Assembly (NCBI GenBank): GCA_020636845.1
Contig: JACJXD010000006.1
Coordinates: 1 to 64,000, forward strand
From: Bacteroidales bacterium
GTDB taxonomy: Bacteria > Bacteroidota > Bacteroidia > Bacteroidales > Tenuifilaceae
DNA length: 64,000 nucleotides
Direction of reading: 5' to 3'
The notes under the pieces were generated by a model that was not told the origin of the DNA, searched no databases, and was given only the letters and a program-made list of their open reading frames with translations. This document shows, piece by piece, positions 42,658 through 51,880 of the stretch. The first letter of the stretch is position 1; each line of letters starts with the position of its first letter. Made by a program: the position numbers and the translations under genes.

Positions 42658-43992
42658 TTGGAACTGCTCATATACTCACGAAAAATTTCGAACCGTTTCG
42701 AGTTCATTACACGGTTTATTTTTAAGGAAATTCTTAAGGTAAATTATCGGTTAACCACTTCGTTTACCGAGGCTAGCGAGTATTCCGGACCTTTAATTTG
42801 TTACGACAGTAAGGCTATTGCAAGTTCGTTGCATATTCTTCCGCAAGGGCTACTTTGTGAAACAGGCGTACAGGTTCACACCTTTGAGTTTACAACGTGG
42901 AATGGGTTGCCGGCTTTTCCTGCATGTAAATCCGATGCCGATATTCCTTTCGATATTTTTACCGCATCGTTTTATCTGGTTTCGCGCTACGAGGAGTATG
43001 TTTCCAAAAAGTTCGACAAGCATGGACGCTTTCCTGCATCGCAGAGTTTAGCCGAGAAGCATAATTTTTTACACTTGCCTATTGTCGATATTTGGGCTTT
43101 TGAACTTTTAAAGTTGCTGGAAAAGAGGTTCGGGGTAAAAAGTGTAAAAGCACGTAAGTTTAGCTGGCTAACTACCTTCGATATGGATTGTGCTTTTATG
43201 TTCAGGCATAAAGGTTTTTTGCGGAATGCTTCGGGAATGCTTCGGAGTTTTGTTACGTTAAACTTTGCAGAGTTGGCTCTACGATTAAAGGTGCTGCTTG
43301 GTTTTGAACTCGATCCAATGGATGTTTATTCCGAGTTAATGGATATTTTACCGCAAGGTTCCAAAACGCTATGGTTTATTCATGCAGGGAAATGGGGAAA
43401 GTACGACAAGTCTATAAGTTTGAAAAACAAGTTGGTAAGTGGTCTTGTCGAGCAGTTGTCCGATAAGTATGAAGTGGGAATTCATCCTTCGTACAAATCT
43501 TTTTTGAATGAGAATCAGTATCGAAAAGAGTTATCAACGCTGGTTAGTGCGCTTTTACGGGCAGTAACCGTGTCGCGTTTTCATTTTTTAAGGTTTAAAA
43601 TACCTGACTCCTTTCGATTTTTGTCCACCTGTGGAATTACAACCGAGTACTCAATGGGCTATCCCGATAGGGTAGGATTCCGAGCCGGAACATGCACGCC
43701 TTTTACTCTTTACGATTTGTTGGATGAGCAGTCCTTAAATGTTAAGGTTGTTCCGTTTGCAGTTATGGATTCAACGTTAAAAATGAGGTTGAAGTTAAAC
43801 GAACAGCAGGCCGTAAAGCAAATACAGGATTTAGTTGATGTTGTGAAGTCGGTAAATGGGACTTTTGTAAGTATTTGGCATACCAACTACTTGGCTTCGT
43901 TTGGTAAAAACAAGGGTTATTTCCCTGTTTTGCAGGGAATGTTGGATTATTTAAAAACTTTCGACGATGAACATCCGAATCTTACAGCGTGA
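42658..43992 (+). CDS. Polysaccharide deacetylase-family protein (DUF7033 N-terminus)
   Basis: A 444-residue protein with an apparent TTG start; no ATG/GTG lies nearby, and the N-terminus MELLIYSRKISNRFEFI matches how this family begins. Residues 1-150 fit the DUF7033 domain (PFDIFTASFYLVSRYEEYVS). From about 175 the NodB-type deacetylase-like domain follows: WLTTFDMDCAFMFRHKG, then VGIHPSYKSF and FVSIWHTNYLA. It probably trims acetyl groups from a cell-surface sugar, or is a non-catalytic relative. It overlaps the next gene by 26 bp and forms a three-gene unit with two acyltransferases, which suggests capsule or envelope polysaccharide work. Confidence 0.78.
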   Translation: MELLIYSRKISNRFEFITRFIFKEILKVNYRLTTSFTEASEYSGPLICYDSKAIASSLHILPQGLLCETGVQVHTFEFTTWNGLPAFPACKSDADIPFDIFTASFYLVSRYEEYVSKKFDKHGRFPASQSLAEKHNFLHLPIVDIWAFELLKLLEKRFGVKSVKARKFSWLTTFDMDCAFMFRHKGFLRNASGMLRSFVTLNFAELALRLKVLLGFELDPMDVYSELMDILPQGSKTLWFIHAGKWGKYDKSISLKNKLVSGLVEQLSDKYEVGIHPSYKSFLNENQYRKELSTLVSALLRAVTVSRFHFLRFKIPDSFRFLSTCGITTEYSMGYPDRVGFRAGTCTPFTLYDLLDEQSLNVKVVPFAVMDSTLKMRLKLNEQQAVKQIQDLVDVVKSVNGTFVSIWHTNYLASFGKNKGYFPVLQGMLDYLKTFDDEHPNLTA

Positions 43993-44896
43993 ACAAATAG
44001 ACGATGCCCGATGGAACTTTATTGTTGACGAGGCGGTCAACGGTATTGTTTATGCCTATACATGGTATCTCGATGTTGTTTCGCCGGGTTGGGGAGCGTT
44101 GGTTTCGGATAATTACGAGTACATATTTCCGTTGCCAAAATGCGAAAAGTATTGTCAGAAGTTGATTTTGCAGCCGTTATTTGCACAGCAGTTAGGCTTG
44201 TTTTCCAATTCGGCGGTAACGCCGGAAATTCTCGATGAGTTTCTCAGCCTGCTGAAGTTAAATTTTAAGTATGTTGAGTTAAACCTGAATACTATTAATA
44301 AAACCGTTGAGTTTGCCAAGTATGCTCACGAAAGGGTAACTTACCATTTGTGTTTGGTTCAGCCTTACAGTAATATTCAGAAGAAGTATAAAGTTAATAC
44401 CAAGCGCAACTGTTTAAAATCGTTTGCTCTGGGAGTTGAGGTTCACAAGAATATTCCTTCCGATACGTTTTTGGATTTTTACTTTCAAAATGCGGCGCAT
44501 AGCGTAAATAGTGGCATGAGAAGTAAAATTTCAACCTTGGTTGAAGTTCTTGTTAAGCATAAGTATGCCGAAATTGTTGGGGCTCGTGTTGGTAACGGGA
44601 GTTTGTGTGCTGTTGCATTACTGGTGCGAAGCAATGGTAAGTTAATTTATTTGTTGGCGGCATCGTCTGCAATTGGTAAGCAGAATAGGGCTATGTTTTC
44701 TATTGTTGATCAGGTAATTCGTTGGAGTGCGGAAGACAATGTCGTTTTGGATTTTGAAGGTTCCATGATACCTTCGGTAGCTCGTTTTTACGCAGGTTTT
44801 GGAGCACAGCCATGTTCGTACCAGCGAATAGTTGTAAATAGGTTGAGTTTTCCGTATAAGGTGGGCTTGTTCTTCAAACAAAAATTCTCGAAGTAA
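43967..44896 (+). CDS. GNAT/FemAB-like acyltransferase
   Basis: This 309-residue protein resembles the FemAB-like double-GNAT fold. ARWNFIVDEAVNGIVYAYTW resembles the FemAB/GNAT start. The C-terminal half has KYAEIVGARVGNGSLCAVAL, then LLAASSAIGKQNRAMFSIVD and VVLDFEGSMIPSVARFYAGF, the typical 'FEGSM...Rfy..FGa' GNAT pattern in Bacteroidota envelope loci. The donor and acceptor are unknown. It starts inside the deacetylase gene (26-bp overlap) and is followed by another GNAT gene after 16 bp. Confidence 0.7.
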   Translation: MNIRILQREQIDDARWNFIVDEAVNGIVYAYTWYLDVVSPGWGALVSDNYEYIFPLPKCEKYCQKLILQPLFAQQLGLFSNSAVTPEILDEFLSLLKLNFKYVELNLNTINKTVEFAKYAHERVTYHLCLVQPYSNIQKKYKVNTKRNCLKSFALGVEVHKNIPSDTFLDFYFQNAAHSVNSGMRSKISTLVEVLVKHKYAEIVGARVGNGSLCAVALLVRSNGKLIYLLAASSAIGKQNRAMFSIVDQVIRWSAEDNVVLDFEGSMIPSVARFYAGFGAQPCSYQRIVVNRLSFPYKVGLFFKQKFSK

Positions 44897-44912
44897 TATA
44901 AATTGATTTATA

Positions 44913-46004
44913 ATGATATCTACAGCAAAACTTACATTAAAGCAATTAACCGTATTCTCAAACGACACAAAGTTATTTAACAGGGAGTTGTTGCCGATTA
45001 GCCGTACACGGGCATTGTCGTACATGGCAAACCCTCGCGCAAACAACGACGACAACGTGCTTTACTTGGCTTACGACGACGACCGTTTGGTTGGTTATCG
45101 CAGCGTTTTACCCGACTTGGCTTACATCGATGAAAAACCGCACAGGTTTGTTTGGCTTAGCGGAACGTGGGTTCATCCCGATTACCGTCGCAGGGGAATA
45201 TCTACCCGTTTACTCGAAGATATAACTGCCGATTGGAACGGAATGGTTTTAGGAAACCGGATGGCTCCCGGAGTAAAGCAAATTTTCGATAAAATTACTT
45301 TTTTGCACGATGTTTTTCAGGTGGATGGAATTAGGTTTCACTTGCGTAAAACATTTCTTAAAACTTACAATTGCTGTAATTATAGTAATCGGTTGGGCAG
45401 AATAGGCGAGCGGTGCATTAACTTTTTTAATTTTTCAATATTAAACAGGAACTTGCTAAAGTTGCCTACAGAGGTTGAGTTGGATTACTTTTCGCGTCCC
45501 GATGCAGAGTTAAACGAATTGTTTGCACAGAGTTGTGAACATACGCTTACCAAAAGAACCGATTTGGAATGGAATTGGATTTTACGTTTCCCATGGCTTC
45601 TTTCTGCGCCATTGCCCGATGTGGTTTCACAGAAGTATTTTTTTGCATCGGCAGTAAAATCTTTTAATCAGTTTTTAGTAAAGGTTTACCGTGGCGGAGA
45701 ATTATTGGGTATGTTACACATGCAGCATAGCAATACGCGGTTTTCCGTGCCATTTTCTAATTTCAACGAGGAGTATGCGGATTTAATGGCGAAAATAGTT
45801 TTGCTTCATGCCCATAAGTGCAAGGCTTCTTTTATTACAGTTTACAATCCGTTATTAATTAATGGGTTGAAGCAGTTAAGGATGTACTACTTTTACAGTA
45901 CCGATAGGGTTCGTAAGTATGTTGCAACTAATCCGTTTGCCCAGATGTTAAACGGCAAGGTTATTAATTTTGCCGATGGCGAGGGCGATAATGCTTTTAT
46001 TTAG
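44913..46004 (+). CDS. GNAT family N-acetyltransferase
   Basis: A 363-residue protein. The N-terminal GNAT domain (about 10-150) contains VLYLAYDDDRLVGYRSVLPD and FVWLSGTWVHPDYRRRGIST with the acetyl-CoA pyrophosphate-binding R-R-R-G-I-S loop. A second, less conserved GNAT-like half follows (about 190-350). It is the third gene of the deacetylase-acyltransferase unit. It probably modifies a surface polymer or a precursor. It ends 32 bp from the convergent ftsE gene with no visible terminator between them. Confidence 0.8.
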   Translation: MISTAKLTLKQLTVFSNDTKLFNRELLPISRTRALSYMANPRANNDDNVLYLAYDDDRLVGYRSVLPDLAYIDEKPHRFVWLSGTWVHPDYRRRGISTRLLEDITADWNGMVLGNRMAPGVKQIFDKITFLHDVFQVDGIRFHLRKTFLKTYNCCNYSNRLGRIGERCINFFNFSILNRNLLKLPTEVELDYFSRPDAELNELFAQSCEHTLTKRTDLEWNWILRFPWLLSAPLPDVVSQKYFFASAVKSFNQFLVKVYRGGELLGMLHMQHSNTRFSVPFSNFNEEYADLMAKIVLLHAHKCKASFITVYNPLLINGLKQLRMYYFYSTDRVRKYVATNPFAQMLNGKVINFADGEGDNAFI

Positions 46005-46036
46005 CAAGAAGTTAAATTGGTAATGTTGTCAACCTA

Positions 46037-46747
46037 TTAATCCATAAGGCTTTCGAAATCGATTGCTGCTGTATGCTCGGTTTCTAAAACTTTTCCTTTT
46101 TCGCATTTTAGGGTTCGTGCCGGATATTTCTTTATCAGGTTTATGTTATGAGTGGCCATAATAACAGCCTTTCCGCTAACAACAATGTTATGCAGAACAT
46201 CCATAATTCCCTCGGAAGTTTCAATGTCCAAATTTCCGGTTGGCTCGTCGGCTAAAATTACGTCGGGATTATTTAGTAACGCTCGTGCAATAACCACCCT
46301 TTGCTGCTCGCCTCCCGAAAGTTGGTGCGGCATTTTGTAATCTTTAAATTTTAATCCAACTAAATCCAGCACGTCGGAAATGCGCTGCTTAATCTCGTTT
46401 TTGTTTTTCCATCCCGTGGAGCGGAGAACAAATTGCAGATTTTCGTAAACACTTCTATCCGTTAACAGTTGAAAATCTTGAAAAACAATGCCGATTTTTC
46501 GACGAAGTTTAGGTACTTGTCTGCGTTTAACTTTTCGGAGGTTAAAACCACAAATAGTTGCATCGCCTTGCGAAAGGGGTAATTCGGCCGTAATTGTTTT
46601 AATCAGGCTGGTTTTTCCGCTTCCAACTCTTCCAATTATATACAAAAACTCACCCTTTTGTACCGATAAGTTTACGTCGGTTAGGATAAGGCTGTCTTCC
46701 TGAAAGATATTTGCCTTTTTTATGTCAATAAGAGTGTTTTCGTCCAT
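46037..46747 (-). CDS. ftsE: FtsE-like ABC ATPase
   Basis: A 236-residue ABC ATPase with Walker A GRVGSGKTS, Q-loop IVFQDFQLLTDRSVYENL, signature QLSGGEQQRVVIARALL, Walker B VILADEPTGNLD and H-loop MATHN. The FtsE subfamily match (RRKIGIVFQDFQLL and LADEPTGNLD) and length are good. FtsE pairs with FtsX at the division site to activate cell-wall hydrolases. ftsX is not adjacent here, which is common in Bacteroidota, so a LolD/MacB-like role cannot be excluded. Confidence 0.85.
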   Translation of the reverse strand: MDENTLIDIKKANIFQEDSLILTDVNLSVQKGEFLYIIGRVGSGKTSLIKTITAELPLSQGDATICGFNLRKVKRRQVPKLRRKIGIVFQDFQLLTDRSVYENLQFVLRSTGWKNKNEIKQRISDVLDLVGLKFKDYKMPHQLSGGEQQRVVIARALLNNPDVILADEPTGNLDIETSEGIMDVLHNIVVSGKAVIMATHNINLIKKYPARTLKCEKGKVLETEHTAAIDFESLMD

Positions 46748-46804
46748 ATTTACTGCAACTATAGTTTCTTCAAGTTGCTAAGGTATGAAATATCAATGTA
46801 AAAT

Positions 46805-46824
46805 TTAGCATTTCAACATGCTAA
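46805..46824. promoter_or_regulatory. Hairpin between the tape-measure-like gene and ftsE
   Basis: TTAGCAT (46805-46811), loop TTCAAC, ATGCTAA (46818-46824): a perfect 7+7 inverted repeat. On the minus strand it is followed by ATTTTAC. It may weakly terminate the upstream tape-measure-like gene or be an operator for ftsE. Confidence 0.4.
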
Positions 46825-46925
46825 TAAATATTGATGGTTCCTGTTTAACTGCTTTTAATAAAAATGTAATTAGCCTTGCGTATTCATGCTTTATAAAGAA
46901 GTAATCGTGATAAGCAGGAGGTAAT

Positions 46926-47432
46926 TTATCTCCAATTGACGAAAATAGGGGCATTCATCCATGCAAATTTTATTGGAGAATAACTCCATGGAAGACTATC
47001 AAGTAAAACATCAAACCCCAATTGTTCAACATTTAATTGCCAACTGTTTTCAACCAATTCCAGGTCTCCTCCTCGAATCAAGAATGCTTCAATAAGTCCT
47101 TGAACAGAGGTTTTTCCTAAATGCTTCCAGTATTGAATTATTCCTTCCAGCATTTGCTGCATAATTTCTATTTCGTGCGAATTTACGTTTAGGTTACAGC
47201 TTATTGAATTGGATGGGGCAATGCCGCACAGTAATTTATTGAATGTTAATTCTTGTTCGGGAACGTTGCTGTTTTTAAAAAGCAAGTATTGCAGCAACAT
47301 AACGGCTCGTTCGGCACTTTGAGAATCTTTAAAACGGTTTTCGCTTGTGAGTTCCAGCAGCGAAAAAAGTTTTGGAATAAACGGATTACATAACGCCAGA
47401 CCAGAGTTATTGATATGAAATTTCTCGCTCAT
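46926..47432 (-). CDS. Orphan contractile injection system tape-measure-like protein (C-terminal domain only)
   Basis: This 168-residue protein matches the conserved C-terminal region of contractile injection system tape measure proteins. The segments are NSGLALCNPFIPKLFSLLEL, then AERAVMLLQYLLFKN, EQELTFNKLLCGI, IIQYWKHLGKTSVQGLIEAF and LLDSLPWSYSPIKFAWM, ending in IFVNW. Known members are usually far longer and sit inside eCIS/T6SS-iv clusters with sheath, tube and baseplate genes. None of those is in this window. There is no signal peptide or membrane segment. It may be a relic or a domesticated assembly factor. It lies 117 bp downstream of the TIGR01777 gene on the same strand. Confidence 0.75.
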   Translation of the reverse strand: MSEKFHINNSGLALCNPFIPKLFSLLELTSENRFKDSQSAERAVMLLQYLLFKNSNVPEQELTFNKLLCGIAPSNSISCNLNVNSHEIEIMQQMLEGIIQYWKHLGKTSVQGLIEAFLIRGGDLELVENSWQLNVEQLGFDVLLDSLPWSYSPIKFAWMNAPIFVNWR

Positions 47433-47549
47433 TTGGATTTTGCATTTACGTAAACAAAAATATAATTTATAAGCCTTTATACAAGGGCTAAGTATTGAAA
47501 AATGTTTGCATTGTTTCGCAAGTTTTGGAAACGCTTGAAGACGAAAAAT

Positions 47550-48467
47550 TTAACTAATTAGGTTTTCCAAAGCGTTTTGCAGGGTTGGATGTTTCCATTG
47601 GAAGCCTTCGTTTAATAGCCGTTTAGGCACAACGTGTTGGCTTGCCAGCAAGGTTTCGCGGGCAAAGTTGCCTAACAAGAGTTGAAGTAAAGTAGTTGGG
47701 ATTGAAAAGGTAAATTTTCGCTTTAATTGCTTATTTACTTCTTTTACCAGCGTTTTTAAGTTTTCCGGATTTGGAGCGACAAGGTTGTATGCCCCTTGTG
47801 AATTGGGATTATTTATTAAATGAAGAACAATTTGTACGTGGTCGTCAATGTGTATCCAAGGTATTTGTTGGTTTCCTTTCCCAAAGTAAATTCCGGCAAA
47901 GTTCTTTGCCGGTTTTGCTATCTTAAGGAGGAATCCTCCTTCTTTAGCCAAAACAATGCCGGTTCTGAGTAGTATTACCCTGCAAATGCTGGAGACCTTA
48001 AGAGCCGCTTCTTCCCATTTCTCCGTTAGTTCGGCAAGAAATCCATTGCCATGTTTGTACGTTTCGTCCATGATTTGATTGCCGGAATATGGATATATAC
48101 CGACTGCCGAAGCCTGAACGAATATCTTAGGAGGCGTTTCGCAATTTTCAATTGCCCACGAAATGGAGCGTGTGGAGTTTATTCTGCTGTTAATAATGCG
48201 CTGTTTGTTCTTTTTTGTCCAGAGGGTGGCAATGCTGCTTCCCGCAAGGTTTACTACAACATAGCTGTTGTTAATTGCTTTTAAAAGTCCTTTCGTAGGT
48301 TCTGTATTCCAATGTATAACCTCTACTTCGGGAATATTTATGCTGTCGGGATTTCGGGTAAGCAGCCTGACATAAAATCCCGATTGTTGCAACAGCGGAA
48401 TTAGGCGACTTCCAATTAATCCTGTTCCTCCGGCTACTACTGCTATTTTTTTGCTACCTGCTTCCAT
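47550..48467 (-). CDS. TIGR01777 family NAD(P)-binding epimerase-like protein
   Basis: A 305-residue short-chain dehydrogenase-like protein. The Rossmann motif is VVAGGTGLIGSRLIPLLQQ. VVNLAGSSIATLWTKKNKQ, ASAVGIYPYSG and the ending LLNEGFQWKHPTLQNALENL are diagnostic of TIGR01777 (YfcH/SDR39U1). The catalytic Y/K pair of SDR epimerases is only partly visible (GIYPYSGN). The function of the family is not settled; it was once called a SulA-like inhibitor. It begins 15 bp downstream of the TonB receptor gene, so the two are probably co-transcribed. Confidence 0.9.
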   Translation of the reverse strand: MEAGSKKIAVVAGGTGLIGSRLIPLLQQSGFYVRLLTRNPDSINIPEVEVIHWNTEPTKGLLKAINNSYVVVNLAGSSIATLWTKKNKQRIINSRINSTRSISWAIENCETPPKIFVQASAVGIYPYSGNQIMDETYKHGNGFLAELTEKWEEAALKVSSICRVILLRTGIVLAKEGGFLLKIAKPAKNFAGIYFGKGNQQIPWIHIDDHVQIVLHLINNPNSQGAYNLVAPNPENLKTLVKEVNKQLKRKFTFSIPTTLLQLLLGNFARETLLASQHVVPKRLLNEGFQWKHPTLQNALENLIS

Positions 48468-48482
48468 TGTTGTCTATAAAGG

Positions 48483-50909
48483 TTAAAATTCTACAATAAT
48501 TCCGATGGTTGGAAGGATAGTTCCCGATCCGTTACCTGCTATTTTCTTGAGTACGTATCGCGATGGGTCGTTGGAATCAACAATCGGATTGCCGTTTGCA
48601 TCGGTTGCCAGCGTGTATATGGCTCGTTCGTCACCTTTAAAGTTATACACGTTTTGAATGTCGATGTACATGCTTAGCGTCCATTTGCGGTAGTAAAACA
48701 TTTTATCAATTCTAAGGTCAAGTTGATGAAATGCCTTGTACCTAAGCGTGTTGTACTTGGTATAATCAATTACGGCTTGATGGTTCACATCCCATATTTC
48801 GATTATTCGTGATAAGTCCAGATTATATGGCGAGTATGGAGCACCTCCTAAGTAGCGCCATTTAAACCCCATTGTCCAACCTTTATTAAAGTCGCGGTTT
48901 GCAGTTATGGTTATCAGGTTTCTGTTATCCCATGCGGTTGGAATCCAGCCCGAGGAGGGTTTAAGGTTACTGTCCATCCTTTTGCTTTCGCTTCTAACCA
49001 GTGTATATGAAATTAGCGTGTTGAATCCCCATAAATGCTTGTTTCTGTACAGCAACTCAATGCCATAGGTTCTTCCTTCGCCAACCGATTTTACGGGTTC
49101 ATCGCCAAACGTTCCGTAATCGGCACTTTTGCTGGAAATTGATATTGAGTCGATGAGCGATACGGGGTAGTTATGGTACAACTTGTAAAAAAGTTCTGCC
49201 GAAAAACGGCTGCTTTCGGTTGGCAGCCATTCTATGCCTGTAACAAAATGGTTGCTCTTAATGTATTTCAGATGATTTTGCTTGTTTACCAACTCCTCGG
49301 TGGTTGTGGAATATCCAAGGGTGGTGTATGGTGGCAGCTGGTAGTATATTCCCGTGTTGAAATTGAGGAAGATGCCATTATGGATTTTGTACGATGCCGA
49401 AAAGCGTGGACTAACCGTTTTAAGCAGGTTTTGCATTTCCGTTGAATAGTTATTAGCATCGGCTCTTACACCTATCGATAGGGTTAACTTTTTAAAGAAA
49501 GTTTGGTTGGCCTGCCCAAATGTGTTCCACTTAAATAGGTCTAAATTTGTTTTGTAAAGTTCGGGCGAAAACACCTGCTCAATGTATTTTGCGCGATAGG
49601 TATTGTTGTAATAGCGTGCGTATTCTAATCCTGCCCCGTAAGTGTAATTTATTCGGGATTTGTAAGTACCGCTTCTTTCGTACCTGAATTTGTTTTCGGA
49701 TTCCCACGAGGAATAATCCAGAAGTTTTGGCATGTTTTCGTTGTTGTCGGTGTACTTGTATTGGCTATTATCCAGCATATTTCTGCTGATGATAAACGAT
49801 TCGCTGCCATTTTCCCTGTAATACTTGTAAACAACGCCTAGGGTATAACTCCATTGCTTGTAAACCGGAAGGTAGCCAAGAATATACTGTTGGTAATCGT
49901 CGGGATTTTTTAGTCCGGTATTCAATTCAAAATCGTCAATGGCTCCCAACCCTATAACGGTAAGTTCGTGCTTGTTGTCGAAACGGGTTTTAAGTTTGAA
50001 CTGAAAATCGTTATATGTTGGTAAAAATGGAAGTTTTAGCGCATTGAAAAGGAATTGGAGGTAGGAGCGGCGAGCCGAAAATATAAACGTGGATTTTGGG
50101 CTAACAGGCCCATCTAGGGTTAGGGCAAAATCCGAGGCGCCTGCCGATGTTTTAACCCTTAGCTTGTCTTTATTTCCATCAACCTGACGGAAGTCCAAAA
50201 CGCTGCTAAGCGCATTCCCCTTGTCGGCGGGAAAGGCTCCCGAGTAGAAGTTTACCTCTCTTATAAAATCAACGTTAATTATGCCAACCGGCCCTCCCGA
50301 CGACCCTTGAGTGGCAAAGTGATTTAGGTTGGGAATTTCTACCTCATCCAGATAAAATCTGTTTTCGTTTGAGCCACCGCCTCTTACAATTACATCGTTG
50401 CGGTACGACAGCGAAGAGGCTACACCCGGTAACGATTGAATTACCCTGCTAATGTCCCTGTTACCTCCCGGATTACGCTCTATTTCGTCGATGCCAATTC
50501 TTCGGAGCGATAAAGGTGCATCGCTGCTTCTCCGGAATGTGGACGCTTTTACAACCACATCCTCTAGTTGAATGGGCGCTTCTTCCAAAGAAATTTCAAT
50601 ATAGTTTGCTTTGGCATTGGTAACTAGCAGTGCTTGTGTTATGGCTGTTTTATACCCAATGGCAGATGCTTTTAGTTCTATCCAGCCGGGCTTTAGGCTA
50701 TTCAAAACGAAATACCCTTCGGCATCCGACGTAGTTCCGATTGTTGTTTCAAACACAACAATGTTTGCAAAGGGCACCGGGGCATTATTTTTCGAGTTTA
50801 AAACCCGTCCCTTAACCGTTCCGGCTTCTTGAGCGTTAGCGTTTAGGGCAAAAAGCAAAATGCCTGCCATCCCAATGAGTATGCTGATAGTGTGTTTTGC
50901 TACTTGCAT
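48483..50909 (-). CDS. TonB-dependent receptor with N-terminal carboxypeptidase-like domain
   Basis: An 808-residue outer-membrane receptor. The signal peptide ends near residue 26 (FALNANAQEA). A carboxypeptidase regulatory-like domain spans about 28-115 (GTVKGRVLNSKNNAPVPFAN ... GYFVLNSLKPGW). The plug follows (LRRIGIDEIERNPGGNRDIS, then VIQSLPGVASS and DVIVRGGGSNENRFYLDEVE). A C-terminal beta-barrel has many aromatic strand ends and closes with TIGIIVEF. There is no SusD partner, so it is not a typical polysaccharide utilisation system. The substrate is unknown. The 5' end with its upstream region is duplicated at 58997-59379. Confidence 0.92.
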   Translation of the reverse strand: MQVAKHTISILIGMAGILLFALNANAQEAGTVKGRVLNSKNNAPVPFANIVVFETTIGTTSDAEGYFVLNSLKPGWIELKASAIGYKTAITQALLVTNAKANYIEISLEEAPIQLEDVVVKASTFRRSSDAPLSLRRIGIDEIERNPGGNRDISRVIQSLPGVASSLSYRNDVIVRGGGSNENRFYLDEVEIPNLNHFATQGSSGGPVGIINVDFIREVNFYSGAFPADKGNALSSVLDFRQVDGNKDKLRVKTSAGASDFALTLDGPVSPKSTFIFSARRSYLQFLFNALKLPFLPTYNDFQFKLKTRFDNKHELTVIGLGAIDDFELNTGLKNPDDYQQYILGYLPVYKQWSYTLGVVYKYYRENGSESFIISRNMLDNSQYKYTDNNENMPKLLDYSSWESENKFRYERSGTYKSRINYTYGAGLEYARYYNNTYRAKYIEQVFSPELYKTNLDLFKWNTFGQANQTFFKKLTLSIGVRADANNYSTEMQNLLKTVSPRFSASYKIHNGIFLNFNTGIYYQLPPYTTLGYSTTTEELVNKQNHLKYIKSNHFVTGIEWLPTESSRFSAELFYKLYHNYPVSLIDSISISSKSADYGTFGDEPVKSVGEGRTYGIELLYRNKHLWGFNTLISYTLVRSESKRMDSNLKPSSGWIPTAWDNRNLITITANRDFNKGWTMGFKWRYLGGAPYSPYNLDLSRIIEIWDVNHQAVIDYTKYNTLRYKAFHQLDLRIDKMFYYRKWTLSMYIDIQNVYNFKGDERAIYTLATDANGNPIVDSNDPSRYVLKKIAGNGSGTILPTIGIIVEF

Positions 50910-51286
50910 AGTGTAAGTTACTCTTTTTCTGTGAGAAACACATTATACACCTGTTTTGTTTAAATAAAAATTAATATAATGTCTTATTTGTGTATTTTAT
51001 ACTATAAAATAATAGACAGTTTTAAATAAGATGAACAAAAAAGTTTTATACCGTTAAAATGAGGTTGAAGTAAGATATAATCTCGCATTTATAAGGGCGT
51101 TTTGTATTCGAATACTTTTAAATCCTACAAATTTTGACTTTGCTAAGCATGATAAATCAGCTATTTTTATATTGAATTTGTGTTAGGTAAATAATTGATA
51201 TGGAAAAGCATTGGGTTGAAAGTATAGCGCCGCTAATTCGGCAATATGGCAAGCGAAAGCATCCTTTGGATTACGCGAACCGTTAC
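50888..51286. repeat. Duplicated segment, copy A (TonB-receptor start / intergenic / nth start)
   Basis: About 399 bp covering the first codons of the TonB receptor, the whole divergent intergenic region and the first 29 codons of nth. It has a diverged direct-repeat counterpart at 58997-59379 (copy B, 383 bp), recognisable throughout by runs such as CATAGTGTAAGTT and ATAATCTCGCATTTATAA. Copy A is the functional one because both genes are intact. Confidence 0.85.
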
Positions 51287-51820
51287 CAGCTGGTTGTAAT
51301 GGTTATCCTGTCGGCGCAGGATTCCGACAAGCACATTAACGAGGTTGCCAAGGATTTTTTCAAATCTTACCCGACAATGGCCGACCTTGCCAAGGCAAGC
51401 TTGGAGGACATTCAACGACTTATAGGTTCGGTACGAAACTTCGGTAATAAGTCTAATTGGCTGTATAAGTTGGCAGGTACGGTTGGCGACGATAGTAAAA
51501 TACCTACCACTATGGCCGAACTAACAAAACTTCCCGGAATTGGACGGAAATCGGCAAATGTTATAATTCGGGAGTCCGGCGATGTTGCAGAAGGCATTAT
51601 TGTTGATTTGCACGTGTTACGGGTAGCTCCCCGTTTGGGCGTTGCTGCGGGAACTAAACCCGAGAAGGTAGAAAAGCAGCTGATGGAAGTTTTTCCTGCA
51701 TCGATGTGGAACGAGGTGGGGATGTCGCTGTCCTTTTTAGGTCGGGAAACTTGCCGACCCACCAATCCTAAATGCCCAAACTGTGTTATGAAAACAGTTT
51801 GTGATTATTACAATTCCTAA
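51200..51820 (+). CDS. nth: Endonuclease III (nth)
   Basis: A 206-residue DNA glycosylase/AP lyase. The helix-hairpin-helix LPGIGRKSANVII has the catalytic Lys at 117, and the catalytic Asp is D136 in IIVDLHVLRV. The C-terminal [4Fe-4S] loop is intact (CRPTNPKCPNCVMKTVC, spacing C-6-C-2-C-5-C). It removes oxidised pyrimidines in base-excision repair. Length is normal. It is transcribed divergently from the TonB receptor. Its first 29 codons reappear as a fragment at 59293-59379. Confidence 0.95.
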   Translation: MEKHWVESIAPLIRQYGKRKHPLDYANRYQLVVMVILSAQDSDKHINEVAKDFFKSYPTMADLAKASLEDIQRLIGSVRNFGNKSNWLYKLAGTVGDDSKIPTTMAELTKLPGIGRKSANVIIRESGDVAEGIIVDLHVLRVAPRLGVAAGTKPEKVEKQLMEVFPASMWNEVGMSLSFLGRETCRPTNPKCPNCVMKTVCDYYNS

Positions 51821-51880
51821 GGATTATTGTAGTAATGATATAATGAAGTTAGCATTAATTGAAAAAATAAACAGCAATAA

